Shown here in pieces: positions 54,832 to 63,976 of a stretch of 64,000 nucleotides of DNA. Each line of letters begins with the position of its first letter. Position 1 is the stretch's first letter. Location of the stretch: positions 62,001 to 126,000 of the forward strand of contig QWIH01000008.1 in assembly GCA_021405315.1 (NCBI GenBank), read 5' to 3'. Source of the stretch: Leptolyngbya sp. PLA1. Its GTDB lineage: Bacteria > Planctomycetota > Phycisphaerae > Phycisphaerales > UBA1924. A program made the translations under genes and the position numbers. Below the pieces are notes generated by a model that was not told the origin of the DNA, did not search any database, and was given only the letters and a program-made list of their open reading frames with translations.

Positions 54832-56105
54832 GCGCCGCCGTGCATGCGGATCTTTCCGACTCGAACCTCACGCTCGCGCACGGGAGCGGGCGCGGCCTGG
54901 GGATGGCCCTCATCGTGGCGGGCGCCCTCTGTGCGCTCGCCACCGCCGGCGCGGCCTTCAGCGGGGCCGGCGGCATCTCGCTCAAGCAGTGGCTCGCCGC
55001 CTACCACGTCGGCGCCATGAGCGTCCTCGCCATGTGCCTCGGGTCGCTCTTCTTCATCATGGCGTTCCACCTCACCAACGCCGGCTGGGCCTCCGCCATC
55101 CGCCGCCAGTTTGAGAACGTCGCCTCGTTCCTCCCCTTCGCCTTCCTCCTCGTCCTCCCCACCCTGCTCATCGAGGTGCTCACCCACGGCAAGCTCTTCC
55201 TCTGGCTCAGCCACGACATGGCCGGCGATCCGCTGCTGGAGCACAAGAAGGTCTTCTTCTATCTCAACCAGCCCATCGGCGGCCTCCCCGTCTTCTTCGT
55301 GATCCGCGCCGTCCTCTACGCCGTCATCTGGACCTACCTCTCCCGACGCCTCTGCAAGCTCAGCCGCCTGCAGGATGAGTCCGGCGATGTAGCCCTCTCC
55401 GCCCAGGCCCGCCGCACCAGCGCCTGGGGCATGCTGGTCTTCGCGCTCTCCGTGGCCTTCGCCTCATTCGACTGGCTGATGAGCATGGACTTCAAGTTCT
55501 TCAGCACCATGTGGGGCGTCTACTACTTCTCCGGCGCCGCGTTCTCCGCCGCCGGCCTTGTTGCCATCGTTCTCGCCAGGCTCGTCGGCGCCGGCAAGCT
55601 CAAGGGTGTCGTGACCAGCGAGCACTTCCACGACCTCGGCAAGCTGATGTTCAGCTTCACCGTCTTCTGGGCCTACATCGCCTTCTTCCAGTACTTCCTC
55701 ATCTGGTACAGCAACATCCCCGAAGAGACCGCCTTCTACGTCTACCGGAACAACGAGCCCTGGAAGAGCATGGGCGTCTTCCTCATGCTCGGGCACTTCG
55801 TCGTTCCCTTCCTCATCCTCCTCTTCAGGCCCGTCAAGAAGAGCCCCGCCGCCCTCACCGTCATGGGGCTCTGGGCGATCGTCGTTCAGGTCGTGGACAT
55901 CTACTGGGTCGTGAGGCCCATGGTCCACGCGACCGAGGACCACGCCCCCCCCCTCACCCCGACCCTCTGGCTGGACGTGATCGCGATCCTCGGGCCGCTG
56001 CTCGTCCTCGCCGGATACCTCTTCGTCAGAGTCTCCGCGAGCTGCCTTGTGGCCCGCCGTGACCCCTGGATGCCCGAAGCCCTTGCCCACCGCAACTACG
56101 TCTGA
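54828..56105 (+). CDS. actF: Alternative complex III subunit F, second NrfD-like membrane protein
   Basis: A 425-residue membrane protein with about ten helices, weakly similar to NrfD/ActC. Features include the helix FALSVAFASFDWLMSMDFKF and FFQYFLIWYSNIPEETAFYV, which are conserved in ActF. It overlaps actE by 4 bases. It probably contributes to proton translocation or quinol access. Confidence 0.92.
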   Translation: MSAAVHADLSDSNLTLAHGSGRGLGMALIVAGALCALATAGAAFSGAGGISLKQWLAAYHVGAMSVLAMCLGSLFFIMAFHLTNAGWASAIRRQFENVASFLPFAFLLVLPTLLIEVLTHGKLFLWLSHDMAGDPLLEHKKVFFYLNQPIGGLPVFFVIRAVLYAVIWTYLSRRLCKLSRLQDESGDVALSAQARRTSAWGMLVFALSVAFASFDWLMSMDFKFFSTMWGVYYFSGAAFSAAGLVAIVLARLVGAGKLKGVVTSEHFHDLGKLMFSFTVFWAYIAFFQYFLIWYSNIPEETAFYVYRNNEPWKSMGVFLMLGHFVVPFLILLFRPVKKSPAALTVMGLWAIVVQVVDIYWVVRPMVHATEDHAPPLTPTLWLDVIAILGPLLVLAGYLFVRVSASCLVARRDPWMPEALAHRNYV

Positions 56106-56140
56106 CCGATCCCTCCGCGCACCCCGAGCGAGCACACACG

Positions 56141-56515
56141 ATGGGCCATCACGCACACACCCCGGCTCCCCACGAACACGCCGACTCGTGGCACCACCAC
56201 GCGCCCGAAGAAGGCCGGCCCCAGCACGAGCACGCCGCCGTCGTCAACACCATGTCGCTCACCAGGTGGTTCGTGCTGCTGGTGATCGCGCTGGTCACGG
56301 TCATCGTCGTGATCTCCGTCTACTTCACCTCCGCCGTCACGCGGATGAAGGCCCAGCGCATCGAGACCAACACCCTGAGCGCGGACGTCAGCCGCGAGAA
56401 GGCCCGAACCGCCGCCATCCTCGCAACCGGAAAGGACCCGAGCGGCGCCGCCGTGCAACTGCCCATCGAGCAGGCCATGGACCAGGTCGTCTCCAAGTAC
56501 CAGAACCGCAAGTAG
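56141..56515 (+). CDS. His-rich single-pass membrane protein in the respiratory operon
   Basis: A 124-residue protein. The first 35 residues contain eleven histidines (MGHHAHTPAPHEHADSWHHH). One membrane helix follows (WFVLLVIALVTVIVVISVYF), then a periplasmic helical tail (IETNTLSADVSREKARTAAI). No Pfam family is recognised. It lies 35 bases after actF and 4 before SCO, so it may help copper delivery or assemble the complex III-oxidase supercomplex. That role is inferred. Confidence 0.7.
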   Translation: MGHHAHTPAPHEHADSWHHHAPEEGRPQHEHAAVVNTMSLTRWFVLLVIALVTVIVVISVYFTSAVTRMKAQRIETNTLSADVSREKARTAAILATGKDPSGAAVQLPIEQAMDQVVSKYQNRK

Positions 56516-56519
56516 CCCC

Positions 56520-57422
56520 ATGTCGCCACTCTCACGCACATCCCGGTGGTTCGTTCTCCTCGCGGCGGCGCTCGGGGTCGCCTCCGCGAGCCCGGCCACA
56601 GCGCAGGACGAGCGAGCGCTCAACCAACTCCGCGGCGTGGACGTCGAGGAGCACATCGGTCGCACCCTCCCCCTCGAGCTCCAGTTCACCAACGACAAGG
56701 GCGAGAAGGTCACCCTCGGCGACTACTTCGGAAAGGGCGATAGCCGCCCCGTCGTTCTCGGCCTCGTCTACTACAAGTGCCCAGTCGTCTGCGACATCTT
56801 CATGGCCAAGACCGCCGGCATGATGGGCAGCATCGACTACACCCCGGGAACAGAGTACCGCACGCTGCTCTTCAGCTTCGACCCCAGAGAGTCCACCGAG
56901 GACGCCGCCGCCGCGAAGGAACTCTACTTCAAGTCCTTCGCCAAGCCCGTCACCGACTCCGTCCGCAGCGGCTGGATCTACCACTCCTCCGACGCCGAAT
57001 CCTCCCGCCAACTCGCCGACGCCGTCGGCTTCCGCTACAAGCAGATGCCCGACGGCAACTTCACCCACCCCGTCTGCAAGTTCATCATCACGCCCGACGG
57101 CAAGATCAGCCGCTACCTCTACGGCTACGACCAGGAGCCACGCGACCTCAAGCTCGCCATCCTCGAAGCCGCCGAGGGAAAGCTCACCCCGACCGTCGGC
57201 GAGCGCATCATGGCCTTCTGCTACGTCTTCGATCCGAGCCTGGGGAAGTACACCCTCCGGGCACTCCGGGTCATGCAGGTGGGGGGCGGCGCCACCCTCA
57301 TCGGCCTCGGTGTCCTCATTGGCATGCTCTTCCTTGGTGAACGGGCACGCCGCCGCGCATCTCGACTTGTTTCCGACCATGCCGCCGGCGCTTCCGGCGG
57401 GCATTCCGGGGTTCGCCCATGA
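56520..57422 (+). CDS. SCO1/SenC copper chaperone
   Basis: A 300-residue thioredoxin-fold protein with a signal peptide (ending ASPATA). The copper site is CPVVC (C87, C91) plus a conserved histidine in NFTHPVCKF. Unlike the typical single N-terminal anchor, a membrane helix lies near the C-terminus (GATLIGLGVLIGMLFLGE). It inserts copper into the CuA site of subunit II, whose gene starts inside its stop codon region (ATGA overlap at 57419). Confidence 0.92.
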   Translation: MSPLSRTSRWFVLLAAALGVASASPATAQDERALNQLRGVDVEEHIGRTLPLELQFTNDKGEKVTLGDYFGKGDSRPVVLGLVYYKCPVVCDIFMAKTAGMMGSIDYTPGTEYRTLLFSFDPRESTEDAAAAKELYFKSFAKPVTDSVRSGWIYHSSDAESSRQLADAVGFRYKQMPDGNFTHPVCKFIITPDGKISRYLYGYDQEPRDLKLAILEAAEGKLTPTVGERIMAFCYVFDPSLGKYTLRALRVMQVGGGATLIGLGVLIGMLFLGERARRRASRLVSDHAAGASGGHSGVRP

Positions 57423-58549
57423 CCATGACCACACGACTCGCCACGCTCGCCGAAGACCCCACCTTCAAGTGGTGGATGCGCACGCCCGCCGCCACGGAGT
57501 TCGGCAAGGACACCGACAGCATGTACATGTGGCTGTGGTGGTTCTGTGTCGCCTGGTTCGTCCTCCTCATGGGCCTCATGTGCTGGTGGGTCGTCAAGTA
57601 CCGCCGCCGCCCCGGGAAGATCGCCCAGGCCAGCACCTCCCACAACACCCCCCTCGAGATCGCCTGGACCATCGTGCCCACCCTCTTCCTTGTCTACATC
57701 TTCTTCCGCGGCTTCTCCGGGTACCTCGACACCATGGTCGCCCCAGCCGGCGCCATCGACATGGACCTCATCGGGAAAAAGTGGTCCTGGGAGCTCAAGT
57801 ACCCCAAGGGCGCCGTCGCCTCAGAAACCGCCGTCATCGGCCAGCAGCAGGTCCCCGTCTGGTACATCCCCGCCGGCAAGGCCATCCGCCTCAAAATGGT
57901 CTCCAACGACGTCATCCACGCCTTCTGGGTGCCCGACTTCCGCGTCAAGCAGGACGTCATGCCCAACCGCTACACCAGCGTGTGGTTCAAGGTCGCCGAG
58001 CCCTCCGGCCAGAAGCGCATGCCCGAAGTCGCCCCGGGCTCCTTCGACGCGACCTCCAAGGTCAAGGTCGCCCTCTCCGGAGTGCCCTACGAAGATCACT
58101 GGGTCTTCTGTGCCGAGTACTGCGGCGACATGCACTCAGAAATGGCCGCGATCATCCGCGTCATCCCGGAGTCCGCATGGAACAAGTGGCTCGAGGCCGC
58201 CGGCGAGGGCTCTCTCACGCCCGAGCAGCTCGGCGAGCTCATGTGGAAGACCCAGTGCGCCTCCTGCCACACCGTCAACGGCGACAAGAACACCGGGCCC
58301 ACCTGGAAGGACCTCTACGGCAGCGAGGTCGCGCTCTCCAACGGCTCCACCGTGCTCGCCTGCGATGACTTCATCCGCGAGTCCATCGTCAACCCACAGG
58401 CCACCATCGTCAAGGGCTACGAGGGCGTCGTCATGCCCTCCTTCGCCCAGCTCTCCAACGAGCGCATCAACGGCATCATCGCCTACATGCGTTCCATCAG
58501 CGCCAAGGGCGGGGACGACACCCCCTGCAATAAGTCCGAAAAGAAGTAA
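57419..58549 (+). CDS. coxB: Cytochrome c oxidase subunit II with fused cytochrome c (caa3 type)
   Basis: A 376-residue protein with two N-terminal membrane helices. The CuA domain shows the ligands CAEYCGDMHSEM (C231, C235, H239, M242) and the upstream HAFWVPDFR histidine. A C-terminal class I cytochrome c domain has CASCH near residue 280 and a Met in VVMPSFAQL. The fused cytochrome makes this a caa3-type oxidase fed by ActE or ActA. Overlaps the SCO gene by 4 bases. Confidence 0.95.
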   Translation: MTMTTRLATLAEDPTFKWWMRTPAATEFGKDTDSMYMWLWWFCVAWFVLLMGLMCWWVVKYRRRPGKIAQASTSHNTPLEIAWTIVPTLFLVYIFFRGFSGYLDTMVAPAGAIDMDLIGKKWSWELKYPKGAVASETAVIGQQQVPVWYIPAGKAIRLKMVSNDVIHAFWVPDFRVKQDVMPNRYTSVWFKVAEPSGQKRMPEVAPGSFDATSKVKVALSGVPYEDHWVFCAEYCGDMHSEMAAIIRVIPESAWNKWLEAAGEGSLTPEQLGELMWKTQCASCHTVNGDKNTGPTWKDLYGSEVALSNGSTVLACDDFIRESIVNPQATIVKGYEGVVMPSFAQLSNERINGIIAYMRSISAKGGDDTPCNKSEKK

Positions 58550-58585
58550 CACCCCCGCCGCCCCGCGGCCCACGGAGGTTCGAGC

Positions 58586-60625
58586 ATGTCCGGGCACGAG
58601 CATCATCACGGGAGCTACCTCACGTCCAAGGGGTCGCTCTTCACGAACATCGTGGATTGGGCCACCACCGTCGATCACAAGAAGATCGGCGTCATGTACC
58701 TCTTTGCCATCCTCTTCATGTTCTTCCTCGGCGGCATCGCCGCCATCGCGGTCCGGCTCGAGCTCGTCCACCCCGTTCGTGAGAAGGTCGTCCTCACCGT
58801 CTCAGGCCCGCTCGTCGCGCCCGTGATGAACCCCTCGACCCTCACCACTGGCGACGGACGAACCTTCGAGCTCGAGCCCGGAAAGCACATGGTCCGCTGG
58901 ACCGAAAAGGACGGCACCGAAGTCCGACAGGGCGACACCCTCACCATCCCCGCCGGCAAGAAGGTCGAAGTCCTCGACATGAAGGGCAAGCCCCTCGCCG
59001 TCGACGGCAAGGAGGTCTCCGGCACCTTCGCCGCCGAGACCAGAACCGCACCGCCCACCGCCGGCGTCAAGGTCACCTCCGTCGTCAGCGGGCAACTCCT
59101 CCCCAAGGTCTTCGGCAAGACCGACGCCTCCATCGCCGAGGGCAACAACATCTACAACCGCTTCTTCACGATGCACGGCGCCATCATGGTCTTCATGGTC
59201 ATCGTGCCGAGCATCCCCGCCTCCCTCGGAAACATCTTCCTCCCCATCATGCTCGGGGCCAAGGACGTCGCCTTCCCCAGGCTCAACCTCCTGAGCTGGT
59301 ACATCTACGTCCTCGGATCCATCTTCGCCGTCGTCTCCCTCCTCGCCACCGGCGTCGACACCGGCTGGACCTTCTACACCCCGTACTCCTCAACCACCGA
59401 CCCGCATCACTGGCGCGTCGTCTTCATGGTCCTCGCCGCCTTCATCCTCGGCTTCAGCTCCATCCTCACCGGCCTCAACTTCATCGTCACCGTCCACAAG
59501 CTCCGCGCCCCGGGCATGGGCTGGTTCGACATGCCCCTGTTCGTCTGGGCCGTCTACTCCTCCGGCGTCATCCAGGTCCTCGCCACGCCCGTCATCGGCA
59601 TCACGCTCCTCCTCCTCGTCTTCGAACGCGTCTTCGACATCGGCATCTTCGACCCCGCCAAGGGCGGCGACCCCGTCCTCTACCAGCACTTCTTCTGGTT
59701 CTACAGCCACCCCGTCGTCTACGTCATGATCCTCCCGGGAATGGGCATCATCTCCGACGTGCTCGCCGTCCACAGCCAGAAGAAGATCTTCGGCTACCGC
59801 GCCATCGCCTTCTCATCCCTCGGCATCGCGGGCGTCTCGTTCATCGTCTGGGGCCACCACATGTTCTCCAGCATGAGCGAGGTCGCCAGCACCGTCTTCT
59901 CAGCGCTCACCTTCCTCGTGGCCATCCCCACCGCCATCAAGGTCTTCAACTGGATCTCGACCCTCTACAAGGGCTCCATCGCCCTCACCACCCCCATGGT
60001 CTACGTCCTCATCTTCCTCTTCCTCTTCTCCATCGGCGGCCTCACCGGCCTGCCCCTCGGTACCCTCTCCACCGACCTCCACCTCCACGACTCCTACTTC
60101 GTCGTCGCCCACTTCCACTACGTCATGATGGGCGGAACCATCATGGCCCTCATGGCCGGCCTCCACCACTGGTGGCCGAAGATGTTCGGCAAGATGTACA
60201 ACGAGCGGTGGGCCACCATCGCCGCCCTCATCGTCTTCGTCGGGTTCAACGTCACCTTCTTCACCCAGTTCTTCCTCGGCACCCGCGGCATGCCACGCCG
60301 CTACGCCAGCTACCCCGACGAGTTCGCCATCCTCCACCAGGTCTCCACCGTCGGCTCGCTCCTCCTCCTTGTCGGCTTCGTCATCCACGCCCTCGTCTTC
60401 GCCCAGAGCCTCATGGCCGGCCGAAAGGCGCCCAAGAACCCCTGGGGCGGCCTTACGCTCGAGTGGCTCGCCGACTCCCCGCCCAGCGAGCACAACTTCG
60501 ACCACGAACCCATCGTCACCCACGGGCCCTACGACTTCGACACCACCGTCCCGCCGCATTGGGATCCAAAGGACTACCCCATCCCAGCCGAAAACCTCGC
60601 CCGCGCCAAGGCCGACGCTCACTAG
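58586..60625 (+). CDS. coxA: Cytochrome c oxidase subunit I, A2 type with large periplasmic insertion
   Basis: A 679-residue heme-copper oxidase subunit with an AGG ribosome site. Ligands are visible: low-spin heme His in FFTMHG (H197) and H511, CuB His375 with cross-linked Tyr379 in YSHPVVY, H424-H425 (WGHHMF), and H509. The glutamate of HPEVY in A1 enzymes is missing and replaced by YS (Y373-S374), the mark of A2-type oxidases. Between TM1 (ending near 57) and TM2 there are about 100 extra residues (about 65-180), beta-rich and hydrophilic, which should project into the periplasm. Confidence 0.95.
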   Translation: MSGHEHHHGSYLTSKGSLFTNIVDWATTVDHKKIGVMYLFAILFMFFLGGIAAIAVRLELVHPVREKVVLTVSGPLVAPVMNPSTLTTGDGRTFELEPGKHMVRWTEKDGTEVRQGDTLTIPAGKKVEVLDMKGKPLAVDGKEVSGTFAAETRTAPPTAGVKVTSVVSGQLLPKVFGKTDASIAEGNNIYNRFFTMHGAIMVFMVIVPSIPASLGNIFLPIMLGAKDVAFPRLNLLSWYIYVLGSIFAVVSLLATGVDTGWTFYTPYSSTTDPHHWRVVFMVLAAFILGFSSILTGLNFIVTVHKLRAPGMGWFDMPLFVWAVYSSGVIQVLATPVIGITLLLLVFERVFDIGIFDPAKGGDPVLYQHFFWFYSHPVVYVMILPGMGIISDVLAVHSQKKIFGYRAIAFSSLGIAGVSFIVWGHHMFSSMSEVASTVFSALTFLVAIPTAIKVFNWISTLYKGSIALTTPMVYVLIFLFLFSIGGLTGLPLGTLSTDLHLHDSYFVVAHFHYVMMGGTIMALMAGLHHWWPKMFGKMYNERWATIAALIVFVGFNVTFFTQFFLGTRGMPRRYASYPDEFAILHQVSTVGSLLLLVGFVIHALVFAQSLMAGRKAPKNPWGGLTLEWLADSPPSEHNFDHEPIVTHGPYDFDTTVPPHWDPKDYPIPAENLARAKADAH

Positions 60626-60655
60626 CCTCCCACGACGCACCCGGAACATGATCCC

Positions 60656-61444
60656 ATGACCACCCTCGACCCACATTCCCACCCCGGCAAGGGCGCCGCG
60701 ACCAGGTGGATGCAGTACGTCCACGGGCACCACTGGCGCTCACAGGCCGAGGAGTTCGACGGCTGCAAGCTCGGCTTCTGGCTCTTCCTCACCACCGAGG
60801 TGCTCCTCTTCGGCGGCATCTTCTGTGCCTACGCCATCTTCCGAACCCTCTACCCCCAGGCCTGGGCTGAGGGTTCCCACGCCCTCAACTGGAAGATCGG
60901 CGCCTTCAACACCGCCGTCCTCCTCATCTCCTCCTACACCATGGCCGCCAGCATCTACGCCATCCAGACCAACCAGCAGAAGCGCGCCCAGTTGAACCTC
61001 ATCGTCACCTTCCTCTGCGGGCTCCTCTTCGTCGGCATCAAGTTCGCCCTCGAATACGTCCCGAAGTGGTCCGGCTACTTCCTCGTCTGGGACCCCGCCC
61101 TCCATCACCACACCGCCAGCATCATCGAGGGAAAGACCGCACTCTTCGGCCTCTTCCAGTACGTCGATGGCTACGGCGGCAAACGCCCGGGCGCACTCTT
61201 CGATCACCCCTTCGCCGTCGATCCCCACGTCCCCCTCTGGTGGGCCGTCTACTACTGCGGCACCGCCATCCACGCCGCCCACGTCCTCATCGGTATGGCC
61301 CTCATCGCCCGCGTCTACTTCAAGTCCCGAAACGGTGACTACGGCCCAACCTACTACGCCGGCGTCGAGATCACCGGCCTCTACTGGCACCTCGTCGACC
61401 TCATCTGGATCTTCCTCTTCCCCCTCCTGTACCTCGTCCACTGA
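60656..61444 (+). CDS. coxC: Cytochrome c oxidase subunit III
   Basis: A 262-residue membrane protein of the CoxC family with about five to six helices. LGFWLFLTTEVLLFGGIFCA is the conserved first helix, HAAHVLIGMALIARVY and GLYWHLVDLIWIFLFPLLYL the last two. An insertion (about 140-185, including EGKTALFGLFQYVDGYGGKR) precedes the last helices. It stabilises subunit I. Genes are spaced 30 and 17 bases from its neighbours. Confidence 0.94.
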   Translation: MTTLDPHSHPGKGAATRWMQYVHGHHWRSQAEEFDGCKLGFWLFLTTEVLLFGGIFCAYAIFRTLYPQAWAEGSHALNWKIGAFNTAVLLISSYTMAASIYAIQTNQQKRAQLNLIVTFLCGLLFVGIKFALEYVPKWSGYFLVWDPALHHHTASIIEGKTALFGLFQYVDGYGGKRPGALFDHPFAVDPHVPLWWAVYYCGTAIHAAHVLIGMALIARVYFKSRNGDYGPTYYAGVEITGLYWHLVDLIWIFLFPLLYLVH

Positions 61445-61461
61445 TCCCCCAGGTCCCACCC

Positions 61462-62181
61462 ATGGCACACCACGCCCCAGCCTCGAACACCGACTTCAAC
61501 GAGCTCGACCCCCACGGCGCGGGCTCGCACGGGCAGCACGCGAGCCACGTCATCGTGAGCCCGCTCCAGCTCCGCGCGGTGCTCGCCATCCTCCTGTTCT
61601 TCACCTTCCTCACCGTCGGCTTCGCCTGGGCCGAGCAGTGGGCCGTCGACACCTTCCACATCACCCTCCCCTGGTGGGTGAATGTCTACGGCGCCATGAG
61701 CATCGCCGTCGTCAAGGCGCTCTTCGTCATGGCCATCTTCATGCAGCTCAAGTACGACAACCCCATGAACAGCATCCTCATGGCGTTCACCTTCGCCGCC
61801 CTCGCCGTCTTCATCACCTTCACGGGCATCGACCTCTTCAACCGTGACGCCGTCATCGCCTGGAAGGCCGGCCCGGTCCAGCCCGGTGGCACCGGCAACC
61901 TCGTGAGCTACCCCTACGGCCCGCCCGCCGCCGCCGACACCAACGTCGTCGACGCCGCCAAGCAGCGCCACCTCAAGAAGCTCGAGGAACGCCTCGGTTC
62001 CCCGCAGGCCGCCATGCTCGAGTTCGAGCGCCAGCGCGCAGAGAACTCACACGCGGCGCACGACTCCCACGCCGACCACACCGTGAACACCGCCAGCCGC
62101 TCCCGCCCGCGCGTCGGCCGCACCGACGCCCTCGACTCCGGGACCTCGCCCGCCGCCCCCGCAGCCCCAGGCCACCACTGA
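61462..62181 (+). CDS. coxD: Cytochrome c oxidase subunit IV with long hydrophilic tail
   Basis: A 239-residue protein. The prokaryotic subunit IV domain with three helices spans about 35-130 (AILLFFTFLTVGFAWAEQW, SIAVVKALFVMAIFMQLKYD, MAFTFAALAVFITFTGIDLF). A further 105 residues follow, hydrophilic and partly His/Ala-rich (AHDSHADHTVNTA), roughly doubling the usual length. The N-terminus is also His-rich. It is the last recognised oxidase subunit gene. Confidence 0.88.
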   Translation: MAHHAPASNTDFNELDPHGAGSHGQHASHVIVSPLQLRAVLAILLFFTFLTVGFAWAEQWAVDTFHITLPWWVNVYGAMSIAVVKALFVMAIFMQLKYDNPMNSILMAFTFAALAVFITFTGIDLFNRDAVIAWKAGPVQPGGTGNLVSYPYGPPAAADTNVVDAAKQRHLKKLEERLGSPQAAMLEFERQRAENSHAAHDSHADHTVNTASRSRPRVGRTDALDSGTSPAAPAAPGHH

Positions 62182-62214
62182 CACCCGCCGGGCGGCCCCG
62201 GGAGGTGCGAACTC

Positions 62215-63021
62215 ATGCTTCCCCGCCGCATCACCGCCCTCGCCATCGCCATCCTCGCGGCCCTCGCCGCCTTCTGGTGCGTCCGCGACATGTCCGCGCG
62301 GATCCGGCTCTTCCTCCAAGAGCACCCGCCCAACATCTACGCCTTCCTCCCCCTCCTCGCCCGCGAGTTCACCTTCGCCGACCGCACCGTCTCCCTCACC
62401 GACGAGTCGCCCCCGGGCAAGCCCGCCACGCTCCTGGTCCGCTACGGGGACGCCGAGGTTCGCGTCCCCGTCACCATCCCCCCGCGGCACAAGCTCCCCG
62501 GGCTTGTCACCCATGAGGACTGGCTCCGCGTCATGCTCTTCGCCCCGCGTTCCGGCATGACCATGGAGGCATTCGAAGAGGGCGTGAGGACCGGGAAGAT
62601 CGAGACGCGCCTCGCCATCGTCTCCCGAACCCCCCCGGAGGGCTTCGACCCGGAGGGCTGGGGCGCCGTCCGCAAGAAGGACTGGACCTTCGATTTCTGG
62701 GAACTCAAGACCGACGGCTCCATCGAGCACAAGACGCTCAAGTACCCCACCGCGCGGGGCCTCAAGGAGCCCAGGCCCGGCGAACTCCACGAAAACACCT
62801 GGGAGTTCCAGGCCGCGCTCCTCCTCATGCCAAACGCCGGAAAGAAGGGCCCGACCCACAACTTCTACGGCGATGCCCTCTCCGCCGCGGGGTGGCGCCT
62901 GCCCGCCTCCGCATTCTGCGGGCTCATCGCCACCGTCGCCCTCGCGTTCGCCGCGGCCCCCGCGAGCAGAGGCGGGGGGTTCTCCTGGCGGACGGGCCGT
63001 ACGCCCGGCCCGGTCACTTGA
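62215..63021 (+). CDS. Hypothetical membrane-anchored protein ending the respiratory operon
   Basis: A 268-residue protein with an N-terminal membrane helix (ITALAIAILAALAAFWCV), a periplasmic domain of mixed strands (AREFTFADRTVSLTDESPPG) and a second hydrophobic stretch near the C-terminus (FCGLIATVALAFAAAP). No family is recognised. It has a GGGAGG ribosome site and follows coxD by 33 bases, so it is probably co-transcribed. The last codons overlap the convergent MlaE gene. Confidence 0.65.
   Translation: MLPRRITALAIAILAALAAFWCVRDMSARIRLFLQEHPPNIYAFLPLLAREFTFADRTVSLTDESPPGKPATLLVRYGDAEVRVPVTIPPRHKLPGLVTHEDWLRVMLFAPRSGMTMEAFEEGVRTGKIETRLAIVSRTPPEGFDPEGWGAVRKKDWTFDFWELKTDGSIEHKTLKYPTARGLKEPRPGELHENTWEFQAALLLMPNAGKKGPTHNFYGDALSAAGWRLPASAFCGLIATVALAFAAAPASRGGGFSWRTGRTPGPVT
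62993..63012. terminator. Candidate terminator between convergent genes
   Basis: CGGGCCG (62993-62999) pairs with CGGCCCG (63006-63012) around a 6-base loop, just beyond the MlaE stop and inside the last codons of the opposite gene. No U-run follows. Confidence 0.3.
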
Positions 63022-63895
63022 AGACCGAGTCCACGCCCCCGTTGAGCATGAAGTCGATGTCGTTCAGGCACTTCGCCAGAACCAGGCTCATCAGGATGAT
63101 GGTGATGAAGCTCGTGACGAAGGAGTCCGTGGTCGCCGCACCCACCCCCTCCGCGCCCGGCTTGCACGAAAAACCCTTCCAGCACGCCACAAGTCCGATG
63201 CCCCCGCCGAAGAACAGCGACTTGACCATCCCGCTGAACACGTCATACCACGTGATGAACTGCGCCGAATACCGCCAGTACAGGTCCGGATCCGCGTCGT
63301 AAAACCGCGTCGTGATCAGGAAGCCCCCCAGCACCCCGCACAGGTTCGACACCACCGTCAGCGCAGGGATCACCAGCACGCACGCCAGAAATCGCGGCAC
63401 GACCAGCACCCGGATCGGGTCCGCCGCCATCGCCCGCATCGCGTCGAGCTGCTCCGTCACCCGCATGGTCCCAAGCTCCGCCGTCAGCGAGCACCCGACG
63501 CGCCCCGCCAGCATCACCGCCGCCAGCACCGGGCCCAGTTGCTTGACCAGCCCCAGGTTGATGACCCCGCCCAGCCGGGCCTCCTGCCCGATGGTCTGGA
63601 ACTGCCGGTACCCCTCGAGCGCCAGCAGCATCCCGATGAACGCGCCCGTGAGCCCGACCACCGGCACGGACATCGTCCCCACCAGATACAACTGCTTCAG
63701 CAGGCGGTCGCGACGCAGCCATGCCGCCCGATCGAGCAGGCCCGTCCCGACACCCGCGCAGAACGCCGCGAACCGACCGAACCCCGCAACCCCGTCATAC
63801 AAATCAAACCGCAGCCCCGCGAACAGCACAAACGGCGTCATCAACGCCTCGAGCATCGGGTGCGGGCGGCGGGCGTCTCCGGGCGGGGTCACCAT
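63014..63895 (-). CDS. MlaE-family ABC transporter permease
   Basis: A 293-residue permease with MlaE (DUF140) features: VGTMSVPVVGLTGAFIGMLL, GPVLAAVMLAGRVGCSLTAE, LGTMRVTEQLDAMRAMAADP and VPRFLACVLVIPALTVVSNL. It would move phospholipids or other lipids between membranes. The partner ATPase and MCE protein are not in the window, although this gene ends convergently with the respiratory operon and its partners may lie beyond the divergent gene at 63977. Confidence 0.9.
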   Translation of the reverse strand: MVTPPGDARRPHPMLEALMTPFVLFAGLRFDLYDGVAGFGRFAAFCAGVGTGLLDRAAWLRRDRLLKQLYLVGTMSVPVVGLTGAFIGMLLALEGYRQFQTIGQEARLGGVINLGLVKQLGPVLAAVMLAGRVGCSLTAELGTMRVTEQLDAMRAMAADPIRVLVVPRFLACVLVIPALTVVSNLCGVLGGFLITTRFYDADPDLYWRYSAQFITWYDVFSGMVKSLFFGGGIGLVACWKGFSCKPGAEGVGAATTDSFVTSFITIILMSLVLAKCLNDIDFMLNGGVDSVFK

Positions 63896-63976
63896 CCGCG
63901 AAGGCTAGGCCGCGCGCAGCGTCCCTCGCGCCCGGAATCTCTGGACATTTGTGCCCCGTGAGTTACGCTGTTCCGC

